DNA of 44,969 nucleotides from an uncultured Clostridia bacterium (GTDB taxonomy: Bacteria > Bacillota > Clostridia > Christensenellales > Borkfalkiaceae), in NCBI GenBank assembly GCA_947632505.1, contig CANRPN010000005.1, positions 1 to 44,969 of the forward strand. Direction: 5' to 3'. Numbering within the stretch: the first letter of the stretch is position 1; every line of letters starts with the position of its first letter. The notes below the pieces were generated by a model, which was not told the DNA's origin, ran no database searches, and was given only the letters and a program-made list of their open reading frames with translations. A program made the translations under genes and the position numbers. Below, piece after piece: positions 30,479-40,111 of this stretch.

Positions 30479-32536
30479 TTATGCCTCGAAAAGATCCTGG
30501 TAGCGCTTCTCATAAACGGTAACACAAGTATCGTTGTTATACTTATTGAGCACCGTTGTTTGAAGTTCGCTGGAATAGGAGGAGAAATTCTCCGCAGTGA
30601 GCGCCTCATAGTAAAGGTTCGAGAATGTGCCCTCCACTTCGATCTCATCCCAATTAAAGGTATAGGGTACGGTGTTGCCCGTATAGGAGAACGTGCAGTA
30701 CATGATGTGCCAGCCGTAATCGGAGGGAGCAACCGTGATGGTGCCCGCGCCGCCGCGGACAGCCTCTTGCGCCGCATATTCAAATTCCTTTACGAAATCG
30801 GTATTGTTGGGAGAAACGGCATAGCCGAGGTAGGTGTTTAGGCCCGCCGTATCGGTATTATATGCGAAGGACAGCTCGTTGATGACGGAAAGCGCCTTAT
30901 TCTCGACGGAACCCTCCTTAAAGATGTTGTTCGCGTTAAATGTGCCGAGCTCTTCTACCTTGGCCTTATAATAAAGGAAGCTCGAATAATCCACGGTTCC
31001 GTCCTCTTGATAATAATCGGAGAACGTTCTATTAAAGTAGTTTTCCGTCTTGGTCGCTCCGGTGAGGTGAAGTCCTGCGAAATTGAGATACCCTTCCATT
31101 TCTTGGATAAAATCGTCGATCGTGATCTTATTGGGACGGAAGGTATATTCCTTATCGCCGTCCTCATCTTCGCCCTGGAATACTGTGCCGTTGTAGGTGT
31201 ACTTGCCGAGATAGTTGGGGATCTTCTCATACTGAGCGGGAACCCCATCCTTTTCCTCGGTCTTTTTCATGCTGTCCTCAAAGAACAGATACTTTCTGTC
31301 TGCGCTTCCCGCGGTATACGCGCCGTCCTCGTCAGTCGCCACATAAGAGAAGTCGTCGTGACCCGTGAACCACGTGTTGCGCTGATCGGTAGCGGTTATG
31401 CCTTCCAGAAGGGAGGCGCGCTTGACAAATTTATTGCCTTTGGGATCGCCGTAGTCCGCTTCGGAATCGTTCAACTCCTGCGTCTGCTGCGTGCTGAACG
31501 GGAGCAAAATGTTGATAACAAATCCATAGTTTTCGGGAGCATAGAGTACGAAGCTCGAATCGCTCACGCCGTCAAGGGCACTTTCGAGCGCGGACGCATC
31601 GGCCGTACCGAACTGTTCTTTCTGAGAATCGAGCGTGGTCTGATATTTCCCTTCCATCCACTCTTTGGTGATCTTTTCCTTGGCTTCTTTCTCAAACACA
31701 TCGCCGAGTTTGTTGATGAGCTGAGTCTCATATGCGGACTTGCGCTCGCTGTTGTAATATTCGAGCTTTGTGATGTCGCTCGTGTTCTCCCCTTTTGAAA
31801 CCAAGCCGTAGTAATTGAGGTTGGAAAGGAGAGACTTATATGCCTTCATACGCGTGGAGGGCGTGGAGCCGTCCTGCGCTTCATAACTGCCGCAATCGGA
31901 GGCATGATTAAAGCCCGTATAGATTTGATAAGCGGGATCGTAATAATCTTCGCTCACGGTATTGACGCCGGTGGGCGTTGTGCGGGCGGTGTCATGATCG
32001 TGCTCGTCCGCCTCGGCATCGATATATTGCACCTCCTGCGAATCGAGCGCGTCGTTCAGGCTTGTCTTTACGCTGTATTCCGCTGCGGCGATCTCGTCTT
32101 TATCGAGGAAATAAGCGATCGCGGCGATGGACTTTTCCGACTCGTCCGCAGCGGCAATGGCGCTGTCCCACGCCGCTTTCTTGGAGCTGTCGTCTCCGAG
32201 GAAATAAGCCTGCGCATATTGGATATAGATTTGGCGGTTGACAAGCTGATTTTTCAGCATTTCGTACACGTCAGCCGCGGCCATTCCGTAAGAGTTTACA
32301 TAAGTGGAACCGACGCTTGCAAAGCTCGCGACAAGATCACGCTTCAATACGCTGCTTGCGGTGATCGTCCCTTTCAGAGAAGAATAGTCCTCGCTGTCTG
32401 TGATGTCCACCGACGCCACGACCTGTTCAAGATCTTTTTTGAGGTTGTTTGTGACGAGCGCACAACCCGAAAAGCTCCCCGCGGCAAGCAGGGTCGCCAA
32501 TGCAAGTGCGGCTGTCTTTGTCTTTTTGAATTTCAT
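30479..32536 (-). CDS. Large PrsA/SurA-like foldase lipoprotein
   Basis: The ATG at 32534-32536 is preferred over a GTG four codons upstream because GGAG lies too close to the GTG; this gives 685 residues. The signal peptide has a lipobox FSGC with the lipidated cysteine at about residue 25. The N-terminal part, with VNRQIYIQYAQAYF, resembles the SurA/PrsA chaperone domain. Near the C terminus YGWHIMYC is like the closing strand of a parvulin rotamase (GWHII), although a clear full PPIase domain is not evident. It probably helps fold secreted proteins. It lies upstream of uppP and downstream of mfd, with a good promoter. Confidence 0.65.
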   Translation of the reverse strand: MKFKKTKTAALALATLLAAGSFSGCALVTNNLKKDLEQVVASVDITDSEDYSSLKGTITASSVLKRDLVASFASVGSTYVNSYGMAAADVYEMLKNQLVNRQIYIQYAQAYFLGDDSSKKAAWDSAIAAADESEKSIAAIAYFLDKDEIAAAEYSVKTSLNDALDSQEVQYIDAEADEHDHDTARTTPTGVNTVSEDYYDPAYQIYTGFNHASDCGSYEAQDGSTPSTRMKAYKSLLSNLNYYGLVSKGENTSDITKLEYYNSERKSAYETQLINKLGDVFEKEAKEKITKEWMEGKYQTTLDSQKEQFGTADASALESALDGVSDSSFVLYAPENYGFVINILLPFSTQQTQELNDSEADYGDPKGNKFVKRASLLEGITATDQRNTWFTGHDDFSYVATDEDGAYTAGSADRKYLFFEDSMKKTEEKDGVPAQYEKIPNYLGKYTYNGTVFQGEDEDGDKEYTFRPNKITIDDFIQEMEGYLNFAGLHLTGATKTENYFNRTFSDYYQEDGTVDYSSFLYYKAKVEELGTFNANNIFKEGSVENKALSVINELSFAYNTDTAGLNTYLGYAVSPNNTDFVKEFEYAAQEAVRGGAGTITVAPSDYGWHIMYCTFSYTGNTVPYTFNWDEIEVEGTFSNLYYEALTAENFSSYSSELQTTVLNKYNNDTCVTVYEKRYQDLFEA

Positions 32537-32603
32537 AGATTTCTTCACTCCGAACTGTTGTTCTTATTCCGCAGGAATCTTTCCCACAGTTTCATACCAA
32601 ATT

Positions 32604-32632
32604 ATTATAGCGCATTTTTGAAATAAGTGCAA
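32604..32632 (-). promoter_or_regulatory. Sigma-A promoter of the foldase lipoprotein gene
   Basis: On the minus strand TTGCAC, a 17-base spacer and TATAAT. The predicted start near 32597 leaves a leader of about 60 bases. Confidence 0.75.
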
Positions 32633-32649
32633 TTGTTTCTTGGTGAAAA

Positions 32650-35600
32650 TCATGCAAAAGTTAAGGCAAATTTCAAAAATTTCGTCATTTGCACCATGGT
32701 TTTGCCGCCATTTCCCCCGAAAGGAAAACGGAGCATGGGCGCGCTGGTCATATCGAGCCCCACTGAGCCGCGGTATTTCTCCATGGCGCCTTGCAGCCTG
32801 CTGTCGTTGAGAGAGGCAAGCTCGGAAAATTCGAGCGTACCGCCCTTCGGCCCCACGCTGATTTTTTTGACGCCGAAACGGCCCGCATAGCTTTTGAGTA
32901 CCGCGATAATGAGCAGATTGAGCGTCTCGGGGGGAAGCGGACCGTAAGTCTCCTCCATCGAAAGACAGACCCGCTTGTAATCGTCCGTGCTTCTGATCTC
33001 GGCGATCTGCTTGTAACAGTCCAGCCGTCCCGCATTGGACTCCACGTAGGTCTCCGGGATGAATGCGGTCGTCTTGATGTCGAGATCGACTGCCTCCTGT
33101 TTGACCCCCGTGAGCTCCTCTTTGAGGATCTTGGCATAGAGCTCATATCCGACCTTATCCATGTGCCCGTGCTGTTCGGCGCCGAGCACATTGCCCGCGC
33201 CCCTGATTTCGAGATCGCGCATGGCGATCTTGAATCCGCTGCCGAGCTCGGTGAACTGCATCAACGCTTTGAGGCGTTCGGCGGCATTGGCGCTCATTAC
33301 CCGCTCCGGTTTATAAGTAAAGTACGCATGCGCAAGCCGGGAACTTCTGCCCACTCTGCCGCGGAGCTGGTAGAGCTGTGAAACGCCCAATCTGTCTGCA
33401 TCGATGACGATAAGCGTATTCGCGTTGGGCAGGTCCACGCCGTTTTCAATGATCGTCGTGGTCACAAGGATGTCATATTCGCCGCGGTAAAAACCGAAAA
33501 CATGCTTTTCGAGCTCCGCTTTATCCATCCTGCCATGCGCTACGGTGACGCGTGCTTCGGGGATGATCTCCTGCACGCGTTTCGCGAAAGCGTGAATGGT
33601 CTCCACACGGTTATAGAGCAAAAATATCTGTCCGCTCCGCGCCATTTCCCGTATACAGGCGTCCCTGATGAGCGTCTCCGTCTCCTCGGCGACATAGGTC
33701 TGCACGGGAAGGCGGGCATGCGGCGGTGTCTGGATGGTGGAAATGTCGCGAATGCCCGAAAGGGACAAATGCAGGGTGCGCGGAATGGGCGTTGCCGTCA
33801 TCGTAAGGCAGTCCACATTGCGCTTCACATTTTTGATCTTTTCTTTGTGCTCCACGCCGAAACGCTGCTCTTCGTCGAGAATGAGAAGCCCCAGATCGCG
33901 GAATTTGACGTCTTTGGAAAGCAGGCGGTGCGTGCCGATCACGAGGTCGATCTCCCCTTTTTCAAGCGCGGAAAGGATTGCCGTCTGCTCCTTTTCCGAG
34001 CGAAAACGATTCAGACAGGCGACCCGCACCCCAAATGGCTTCATCCGTTCCTCGGCGGTATGGAGATGCTGTTCCGAAAGAACGGTGGACGGGCACATGA
34101 GCGCGACCTGCCTCCCGTCGAGAATACAGAGATAAGCGGCGCGCAGAGCGACTTCCGTCTTTCCGAAGCCGACGTCTCCGCACAAAAGCCGGTCCATGAC
34201 CTTCTCCGAACACATATCCGCTATGATCTCGTTGGTGGAGACAGTCTGATCGGGGGTATCCTCATAGGGAAACGCCGCTTCAAACTCTTCCAATTCTTCG
34301 CGATACTCCGGGAAAACATAGCCGCGCGTTTCCTGACGTTCGGCATAGAGCGCTTTGAGATCGAACGCCATTTTTTTGAGGGAAGCGCGCACACGCGCCT
34401 TCACCCGTTCGAACTCGCCTCCCCCGATCTTGGAGAGAGCGGGATCGTCCCCGCCCATGTACTTGGACAGCACATCCATCTGTTCGACGGGAACATAGAG
34501 CGTATCGCCGTCCTTGTATTCGAGCGCGATATATTCCTTTGTTCCATCGGTCGTTTCGATCTTTTTCGTGCCCGTGATGCGGCCGATCCCATAGGTCTCA
34601 TGAACGGCAAAGTCCCCCACTTCCGGCGCAAGAAAGAGGTCGCCTCTGCGTTTTTTGACCCGCCTCTCTTTCGGCGCTTTGAGAAAGAGATCACCCGTAC
34701 CCACTACGGCGAGCTTGCATTCATGCAACAAAAATCCGCCCGCAAGCGTCTCGGAAAGGACGCAAACGCCCGAAAGCTCCTCCAATCTTTGGGGCAACGG
34801 CACGGTGGAAATGCCGTTCTCATAGAGCGCCTCTTTGAGTTTTTCGGAACGCTCCTCTTCCCCGCACCAAAGCATCACGCGATAGCCCGTCTTTCGCCAC
34901 GCGGCGATATCGAGGAACAAATCGGGGAAGGAGTTCAGATATTTACGCGCGGGCGTTGCCTTGAAATTAAAGATTTTGAGCGGCTCAAAGAAAAAAGTCT
35001 GACCCGTAAAGGTTTGGAGCGCGAGGTTGCGATAGCTCGTCACATTGGAAAGAAAATCCGCCTGTCCGACATATTGGTTTTTGGAAAACCGCATGACTTC
35101 TCCCCCCTCGTACAGGCGGGCAAAGCGTTCTTCGTGTTCCTTGTAGAGTCCGTCGAGTTTATCACGGATGAGTTTGCATTCGTCGAAAATGAGCAGCGTG
35201 TTTTCGTCGAGCAGCGAGAACAGATCACAGCTGTTTTCGCAGAGCGGAAGAACAAAATCCGTGACGCTTCCGGCGAGAATTTCCCCTGCAATGTTACTCA
35301 TTCGGGAATATGCCGCGGCGCCCGGAGCCTTTTTAAGTTCCGACGAAAAGGCGGCGGCGATCTCTTTTTCATCCTCCTTTGTCAAGAGAACATCGGTGGC
35401 GGCTACAATTTCGAGAGAAGAGACCTGCGGAAGGCGTTCGGCCGTGATCTCGTCGTAGGGTTTGATCGCCTCCACTTCATCGCCGAAAAAGTCAACGCGG
35501 GCGGGATGTTCGGAGTTGATCGGCCAAAGATCGAGAATATCCCCGCGCAACGCGAAAGTCCCTTTTGCCTCCACTTCATACTCCCGCGTGTAACCCATGG

Positions 35601-36039
35601 TCACGAGTTTTTGCAAAAGCGGGGAAAGCTCTGTTTCTTTTCCCACTTCGAGGCGAACCCATTCGGCATGGCGAGGCAGAAGTTGGATCGCCGCCTCAAT
35701 ATCCGTAACGAGTACCTCTCCCCCATTCTGCCACGCATAGACGGCGTTGAGACGGCGATAAAGCGCGTCCTTGCTCCCTGCTTTGCGGTACGTAAGGACC
35801 TCGTCCTTGGGGGTAAGCAACGTGCATTTTTTCCCCGAGAGTACGGAAATAGCCTCATACGCTTTTTTGGCAGTGAGCGCATCCGCGGTGATGTAGACAA
35901 CGGGACGCGCAAAGAGTGCGGCGATGAGGTATTTTTGGGCGTCCGAAACGCCGAATGCGGCAGCGGGAACCCCGTTCTCGATATTCGCTCCGAGAAGCGG
36001 GTAATCGCCGCCCAAATTTTCAAAGGTAAAGAAGCTCAT
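32650..36039 (-). CDS. mfd: Transcription-repair coupling factor
   Basis: The 1129-residue protein has the full Mfd layout. The N-terminal UvrB-like region binds UvrA; the RNA-polymerase interaction domain near residues 475-560 includes VGDFAVHETYGIGRITG; the RecG-like translocase has a Walker A GDVGFGKTE near residue 620 and a DEEQRFG box near 720, followed by TATPIPRTLHLSLSG and QLRGRVGRSSR; the C-terminal TRCF domain closes the protein. It displaces stalled polymerase and recruits nucleotide excision repair. Its start overlaps the pth stop by 4 bases, as part of a conserved prs-pth-mfd cluster. Confidence 0.98.
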   Translation of the reverse strand: MSFFTFENLGGDYPLLGANIENGVPAAAFGVSDAQKYLIAALFARPVVYITADALTAKKAYEAISVLSGKKCTLLTPKDEVLTYRKAGSKDALYRRLNAVYAWQNGGEVLVTDIEAAIQLLPRHAEWVRLEVGKETELSPLLQKLVTMGYTREYEVEAKGTFALRGDILDLWPINSEHPARVDFFGDEVEAIKPYDEITAERLPQVSSLEIVAATDVLLTKEDEKEIAAAFSSELKKAPGAAAYSRMSNIAGEILAGSVTDFVLPLCENSCDLFSLLDENTLLIFDECKLIRDKLDGLYKEHEERFARLYEGGEVMRFSKNQYVGQADFLSNVTSYRNLALQTFTGQTFFFEPLKIFNFKATPARKYLNSFPDLFLDIAAWRKTGYRVMLWCGEEERSEKLKEALYENGISTVPLPQRLEELSGVCVLSETLAGGFLLHECKLAVVGTGDLFLKAPKERRVKKRRGDLFLAPEVGDFAVHETYGIGRITGTKKIETTDGTKEYIALEYKDGDTLYVPVEQMDVLSKYMGGDDPALSKIGGGEFERVKARVRASLKKMAFDLKALYAERQETRGYVFPEYREELEEFEAAFPYEDTPDQTVSTNEIIADMCSEKVMDRLLCGDVGFGKTEVALRAAYLCILDGRQVALMCPSTVLSEQHLHTAEERMKPFGVRVACLNRFRSEKEQTAILSALEKGEIDLVIGTHRLLSKDVKFRDLGLLILDEEQRFGVEHKEKIKNVKRNVDCLTMTATPIPRTLHLSLSGIRDISTIQTPPHARLPVQTYVAEETETLIRDACIREMARSGQIFLLYNRVETIHAFAKRVQEIIPEARVTVAHGRMDKAELEKHVFGFYRGEYDILVTTTIIENGVDLPNANTLIVIDADRLGVSQLYQLRGRVGRSSRLAHAYFTYKPERVMSANAAERLKALMQFTELGSGFKIAMRDLEIRGAGNVLGAEQHGHMDKVGYELYAKILKEELTGVKQEAVDLDIKTTAFIPETYVESNAGRLDCYKQIAEIRSTDDYKRVCLSMEETYGPLPPETLNLLIIAVLKSYAGRFGVKKISVGPKGGTLEFSELASLNDSRLQGAMEKYRGSVGLDMTSAPMLRFPFGGNGGKTMVQMTKFLKFALTFA

Positions 36040-36599
36040 CCGTTATATTTCGTCATGACAAGTTCGAAATTTTCCCCCTTTGCGATCGCGAGTGCGGCTT
36101 CCGCCGCGCGCCTGCAAGCGGAAACGAATAGATCATAGTCCTCTTTCCGGACTTCGGAAAGGACGTAGTTGATGAGAGGGATCTCGATCTCGGGATCGCG
36201 GATCCCGATGCGTACCCGCGCGAAATCGGAAAACCCGAGTTCCGCGATGACCGAACGCATCCCGTTGTGGGTACCTGCACTGCCCGAAGGACGGATCCTG
36301 ACATGCCCCTTCGGCAGATCGTAGTCATCGTAAATGACGATGAGTTCCTCGGGGGAAACCTTGTATTTCGCAACGAGCTGCTTTACCGCTCGGCCCGAAG
36401 CGTTCATGTAGGTGACGGGGCGGGCCAAAATGACCTTTTCCCCGCCGATGTAGCCCTCTGCAACGCTCGCTTCGCATTCCTTTTTCTTGAATTTGACGCC
36501 CAGGAGTTCCGCACAGTCGCCCACCGCAAGAAACCCCATGTTATGAAAGGTCTTTTCATATTTTTTCTCGGGATTGCCGAGTCCGACGATCAAAAACAT
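36036..36599 (-). CDS. pth: Peptidyl-tRNA hydrolase
   Basis: The 187-residue cytoplasmic enzyme releases peptides from prematurely dropped peptidyl-tRNA. The active-site residues are visible: Asn9 in VGLGNPEKKY and His19 in TFHNMGF. The other signature is YDDYDLPKGHVRIRPSGSAGTHNGMRS with its substrate-binding Asn. It is of normal length. The start follows AGAGGAATT. It lies 84 bases after prs and overlaps mfd, an order also seen in Bacillus (prs, pth/spoVC, mfd). Confidence 0.97.
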   Translation of the reverse strand: MFLIVGLGNPEKKYEKTFHNMGFLAVGDCAELLGVKFKKKECEASVAEGYIGGEKVILARPVTYMNASGRAVKQLVAKYKVSPEELIVIYDDYDLPKGHVRIRPSGSAGTHNGMRSVIAELGFSDFARVRIGIRDPEIEIPLINYVLSEVRKEDYDLFVSACRRAAEAALAIAKGENFELVMTKYNG

Positions 36600-36656
36600 T
36601 TTGCAATTCCTCTATATCCGATCCCTGTTTCTTTGCTCTCCGCGAACGGAGCTGAA

Positions 36657-36681
36657 AAGAGCCGCTCGTCGAGCGGCTCTT
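36657..36681 (-). terminator. Hairpin after prs
   Basis: AAGAGCCGCTCG and its perfect complement form a 12-bp palindromic stem with a 1-base centre, followed on the minus strand by TTTTC. It probably terminates or attenuates between prs and pth. Confidence 0.6.
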
Positions 36682-36683
36682 GC

Positions 36684-37631
36684 TTAATCGTAGATCTTAC
36701 TCATCGGCCTGTCAAGATATACGTTCTCGATCGCCGCCGCCCAAATGTCCGCCGTAGACAATATTTTCATCTTCGGCAGCCGCTTCTCTTCGGGAAGAAG
36801 AACGGTATCGAGCATGACAAGCTCATCGATCGCCGATTTTTCCAACCGTTCGATAGCGGGCCCGGAGAGAACCGCGTGCGTACAGCAGGCCTTGATCTCC
36901 TTTGCGCCGGCGTCCACGAGCGCTTCCGCACCTTGGACGATCGTGCCCGCAGTATCGATCATATCATCCACGAGGAGGCAGCGCTTCCCCTCCACATTCC
37001 CGATGATATTCATGACTTCCATGACGTTCGCACGCGGGCGGCGTTTGTCGATGATCGCCATGGGACATCCCAGCCTTTCCGCGACCTTGCGGGAACGGTT
37101 GACCGAGCCGATGTCGGGAGACACGACGATGAAATCATCCCCAAGTTTATCGGCATAATAGTTGTATAGCGTGGGCCCGCCGAGCAGGTTATCTACGGGA
37201 ATATCGAAGAAACCTTGTATCTGAGCCGCATGCAGATCCATTGTAAGCACCCTGTCCGCGCCCGCGGAGGTGAGGAGATCCGCAACGAGCTTCGCCGTGA
37301 TCGGATCGCGAGAGCGCGCTTTTCTGTCCTGGCGGGCATATCCGAAATAGGGCATTACGGCGGTCACGCGGCCTGCGGAAGCACGCTTGGCGGCATCTAT
37401 CATGATGAGCAGTTCCATGAGATTGTCGTTGACGGGAGCGGAGGTCGACTGAATGATAAAGAGGTCCCTTCCGCGCACGGTCTCGGCGATGTGAACGCTG
37501 GTCTCACCGTCCGAGAATTTGCTGACTTCCACTTCTCCGAGCGCCGTGTTGAGCTTTCTTGCAATCGCCTCGGCGAGAGGTTTGTTTGAATTTCCCGCAA
37601 ACAACTTGATTTCGTTTCCGTGTGTGATCAT
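36684..37631 (-). CDS. prs: Ribose-phosphate pyrophosphokinase
   Basis: The 315-residue enzyme makes phosphoribosyl pyrophosphate from ribose 5-phosphate and ATP for nucleotide, histidine and NAD synthesis. The family text [17 protein letters not shown], the flexible loop region [21 protein letters not shown] and the PRPP-binding site [13 protein letters not shown] are all present. It is a class I, phosphate-activated type. The start follows GAGGAAAT. It leads the prs-pth-mfd cluster. Confidence 0.98.
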   Translation of the reverse strand: MITHGNEIKLFAGNSNKPLAEAIARKLNTALGEVEVSKFSDGETSVHIAETVRGRDLFIIQSTSAPVNDNLMELLIMIDAAKRASAGRVTAVMPYFGYARQDRKARSRDPITAKLVADLLTSAGADRVLTMDLHAAQIQGFFDIPVDNLLGGPTLYNYYADKLGDDFIVVSPDIGSVNRSRKVAERLGCPMAIIDKRRPRANVMEVMNIIGNVEGKRCLLVDDMIDTAGTIVQGAEALVDAGAKEIKACCTHAVLSGPAIERLEKSAIDELVMLDTVLLPEEKRLPKMKILSTADIWAAAIENVYLDRPMSKIYD

Positions 37632-37780
37632 GAAAATTTCCTCGAATGTTTTTGCCGCTTCATATTGTATCTGTTTTTAAGAGGAAAGTCAAATGTTTCA
37701 TCGCCCCATTTTGTTGAGTTCGAAAGAATTTTTCACGAGACAAAAAAAGACGGGCGGAATTTGCAAAATCCGTTTTATCG

Positions 37781-37810
37781 TTGGACTTTTGCGCCCGGAC
37801 ATGCTATAAT
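37781..37810 (+). promoter_or_regulatory. Sigma-A promoter of the M4 metallopeptidase gene
   Basis: TTGGAC, an 18-base spacer and TATAAT. The predicted start is about 37816-37818, leaving 2-4 bases before the ATG at 37820 and no room for a ribosome binding site. Confidence 0.7.
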
Positions 37811-37819
37811 GTAAAAATA

Positions 37820-39550
37820 ATGATAAAAACGCTTTCACTACTCGCCGCGCTCTGCTTTGCGCTTCCCTGCGCCACGGCCGCAGCGCCAAACAATAATCGG
37901 GACTACCGCCTTGTGCAGACGGCGGAGGTCGCCTACGGACAAGTCCGCCGTTATGAAAACGAAAAGGGCGAAGGATACGCGCTCGCTTTGGACAAATCGG
38001 GGCGCGTACTTTCCTCTACTCCCTACCGAGCAAACAAACAAGATCCGGAAACGGTTCCCTCCTTTGCCGTGGAAACGGAGCAGACGGATGTGTACGGCAA
38101 CCGTGTCCCCGTCGTCACCGATTTCACGGACGGCGTATATACCCTTGCCGATCCGCAGCGCAAAATCTATGTCTATCATGCGCACAACGGTACGGGGCAG
38201 TTCCCCACCAACGACATGCGCTATCACAATTCGACGGGTATTTTCGATGACCCGATCGCGATCACCTCCTATCTTAATCTCGTCAAGGTCTATGATTTTT
38301 ATGCCGACGGCGGGACAGGCGCGCCCTTGCGGGGCGTGGACGGCAACAACGAGTTTCCCATTTTTTTATTTGTCCACTACGGCGTAAACGAACAAAACGC
38401 GCACGGCTGGTTTGACCGATATTACAACGCCGCGATGCTCGGTGTGGGAGACGGCAACGCGGACGGCTATTTTTATCAGCTCGGCAGAGCAGCCGACGTC
38501 ATGGCGCACGAGTACCAACATGCGATCACCCATTTCCATGTGGAGCTTACGCAGATGAACGAATCGGGCGCCATCGACGAAGCGATCTCGGACATGATCG
38601 GCGCGCTTGCCGAAGGACACGACCTTACCGACGAACGCTTCTGGACCATGGGCGAGGACGCAGCAGGAAAGAAGGACGGCGGTGTCCGCTCCATCAAAGA
38701 GCCCGCAAACGGCTATCGTTCCTCCTTTGACGATCCTTTTCCCGCCTGCCATGAAAAGCACAATCACAACACCGAGGGCTGCGACTTCGGCGGGGTACAC
38801 TACAACAGCACCATATTGACCCATGCCCAATATCTGATGTGGCAGGACATGCCCGACTATTTCACCAAGGAACGCATCGGCGAACTGTGGTACTCGATCA
38901 TCCCCCTTCTCGGCAAAGACGCAACGTTCGAGGACTTCAAGGCCGCTTTTGTGCAGACGGCGGAAAACCTCGGATTCGAGCGTTCCGCGCTCAACGTGGT
39001 CCGCAAACACCTCGGCATGGAGATGCTTCCCGCGCAGTACACGGTCACTTTCCTCAATGAGGACGGAACGATGCTCTATCAAACGACCGTCTCCGAAGGC
39101 GAAACGGCGGAATACGGCGGCGAAACGCCAACGCTTCCTGCCACGGCGCAATACGAATATTCCTTTAACGGTTGGGACGGCGCTCTCGAAAACATCACGG
39201 GGGACGTCACCGTCAAGGCGACATACAAGCGGACGCTGCGCTCCTATCCCGTTCAGTTTTACTCCAAAGGGCTGCTGTATGAAGAAAAAGTCCTTCCTTA
39301 CGGTGAAACGATCCCCCTGCCCGCTCCCGAGCGCGAAGGCTATGTGTTCGGCGGGTGGTATCTGGACGAAGAGCTCACCGAGAAGGCGGAAAACCCGACG
39401 GTAAGCGGCGAACTGCACCTCTATGCCAAATGGGACAAGAAACCGCCTCTCAGTCTCGGGGCGAAGATCGCCCTGAGCGTCGGGATCCCCGCCGTTGCCG
39501 TTTCGGCGGTCTTTGTATTGCTCCTCATATTCCGCAAAAGAAAGGATTGA
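37820..39550 (+). CDS. Cell-surface M4 (thermolysin-like) metallopeptidase with InlB-type repeats
   Basis: The ATG at 37820 gives 576 residues. A signal peptide (about 1-22) is followed by a short N-terminal region and an M4 catalytic domain: the zinc motif HEYQH at 230-234, the third ligand Glu254 in GAIDEAISD, and a later active-site histidine in GGVHYNSTILTH. After it come two Listeria-Bacteroides InlB B-type repeats (YTVTFLNEDGTMLYQ... and YPVQFYSKGLLYEE..., each ending in YKR or YAKWD). A membrane helix and RKRKD close the protein. The propeptide is shorter than usual. It probably cleaves extracellular protein at the surface. Confidence 0.9.
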   Translation: MIKTLSLLAALCFALPCATAAAPNNNRDYRLVQTAEVAYGQVRRYENEKGEGYALALDKSGRVLSSTPYRANKQDPETVPSFAVETEQTDVYGNRVPVVTDFTDGVYTLADPQRKIYVYHAHNGTGQFPTNDMRYHNSTGIFDDPIAITSYLNLVKVYDFYADGGTGAPLRGVDGNNEFPIFLFVHYGVNEQNAHGWFDRYYNAAMLGVGDGNADGYFYQLGRAADVMAHEYQHAITHFHVELTQMNESGAIDEAISDMIGALAEGHDLTDERFWTMGEDAAGKKDGGVRSIKEPANGYRSSFDDPFPACHEKHNHNTEGCDFGGVHYNSTILTHAQYLMWQDMPDYFTKERIGELWYSIIPLLGKDATFEDFKAAFVQTAENLGFERSALNVVRKHLGMEMLPAQYTVTFLNEDGTMLYQTTVSEGETAEYGGETPTLPATAQYEYSFNGWDGALENITGDVTVKATYKRTLRSYPVQFYSKGLLYEEKVLPYGETIPLPAPEREGYVFGGWYLDEELTEKAENPTVSGELHLYAKWDKKPPLSLGAKIALSVGIPAVAVSAVFVLLLIFRKRKD

Positions 39551-39580
39551 CGGCTTTTGGACGCATGAAACGCAATGCGC

Positions 39581-39617
39581 AAGGGGCGGCGGCAAATTTT
39601 TGCCGCCGCCCCCTTTT
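39581..39617 (+). terminator. Strong terminator after the M4 metallopeptidase gene
   Basis: GGGGCGGCGGCAAA and TTTGCCGCCGCCCC form a perfect 14-bp stem (39583-39596 with 39599-39612) with a 2-base centre, followed by CTTTT. Confidence 0.85.
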
Positions 39618-39649
39618 AGCCATGACTTACGGGTGAAAGACGATTTGAT

Positions 39650-40111
39650 TTAATCGCGTTTTGCCCGTTCGCGTGCGCGCATTTCGGAGAAGAAGGAAGT
39701 CAAAACTTCGGCGCACTCCTCTTTGAGCACCCCGCCGACGACCTCCACTTTATGGTTGAGAAGATTCGCCTGTGCAAGTTCGCCCGTGAGGCTTCTGCCC
39801 TTCTGCTCGTACGCGCCGAAATAGACGCGGTCGATCCGCGCATTCAGAATCGCGCCCATGCACATGGGGCAGGGTTCCAGCGTGACATAAATTTCCGATT
39901 CCGGCAGCCGCCACGAATGCAATTTCTTGCAGGCTCTGTCGATCGCACGGATCTCGGCGTGCGCGGTCGCCATTTGGAGCCTCGTGCGAAGATTATATCC
40001 CCTGCCGATGATCTTTCCCTGATAGACGACCACCGCACCGATGGGCACTTCCCCTTTCTTCTTTGCTTTTTTTGCGAGCGTGATCGCCTCGCGCATAAAT
40101 TTTTCTTCCAT
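39650..40111 (-). CDS. tadA: tRNA-specific adenosine deaminase
   Basis: The ATG at 40109-40111 gives 153 residues beginning MEEKFMREAITLAKKA, the standard TadA start. The zinc deaminase motifs are His51-Ala-Glu53 in TAHAEIRAID and Pro80-Cys81...Cys84 in EPCPMCMGAI. It converts adenosine 34 to inosine in tRNA-Arg(ACG), an essential step for reading CGN codons. The start codon overlaps the stop of the M14 peptidase gene (TAATG), so it depends on upstream translation. Confidence 0.93.
   Translation of the reverse strand: MEEKFMREAITLAKKAKKKGEVPIGAVVVYQGKIIGRGYNLRTRLQMATAHAEIRAIDRACKKLHSWRLPESEIYVTLEPCPMCMGAILNARIDRVYFGAYEQKGRSLTGELAQANLLNHKVEVVGGVLKEECAEVLTSFFSEMRARERAKRD

Noticed and set aside
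33502-36138. An 878-codon open frame on the plus strand
   Set aside because: It is antisense to mfd, a certain gene. It has no ribosome binding site or family-like text and is the kind of long shadow frame expected in GC-rich coding DNA.
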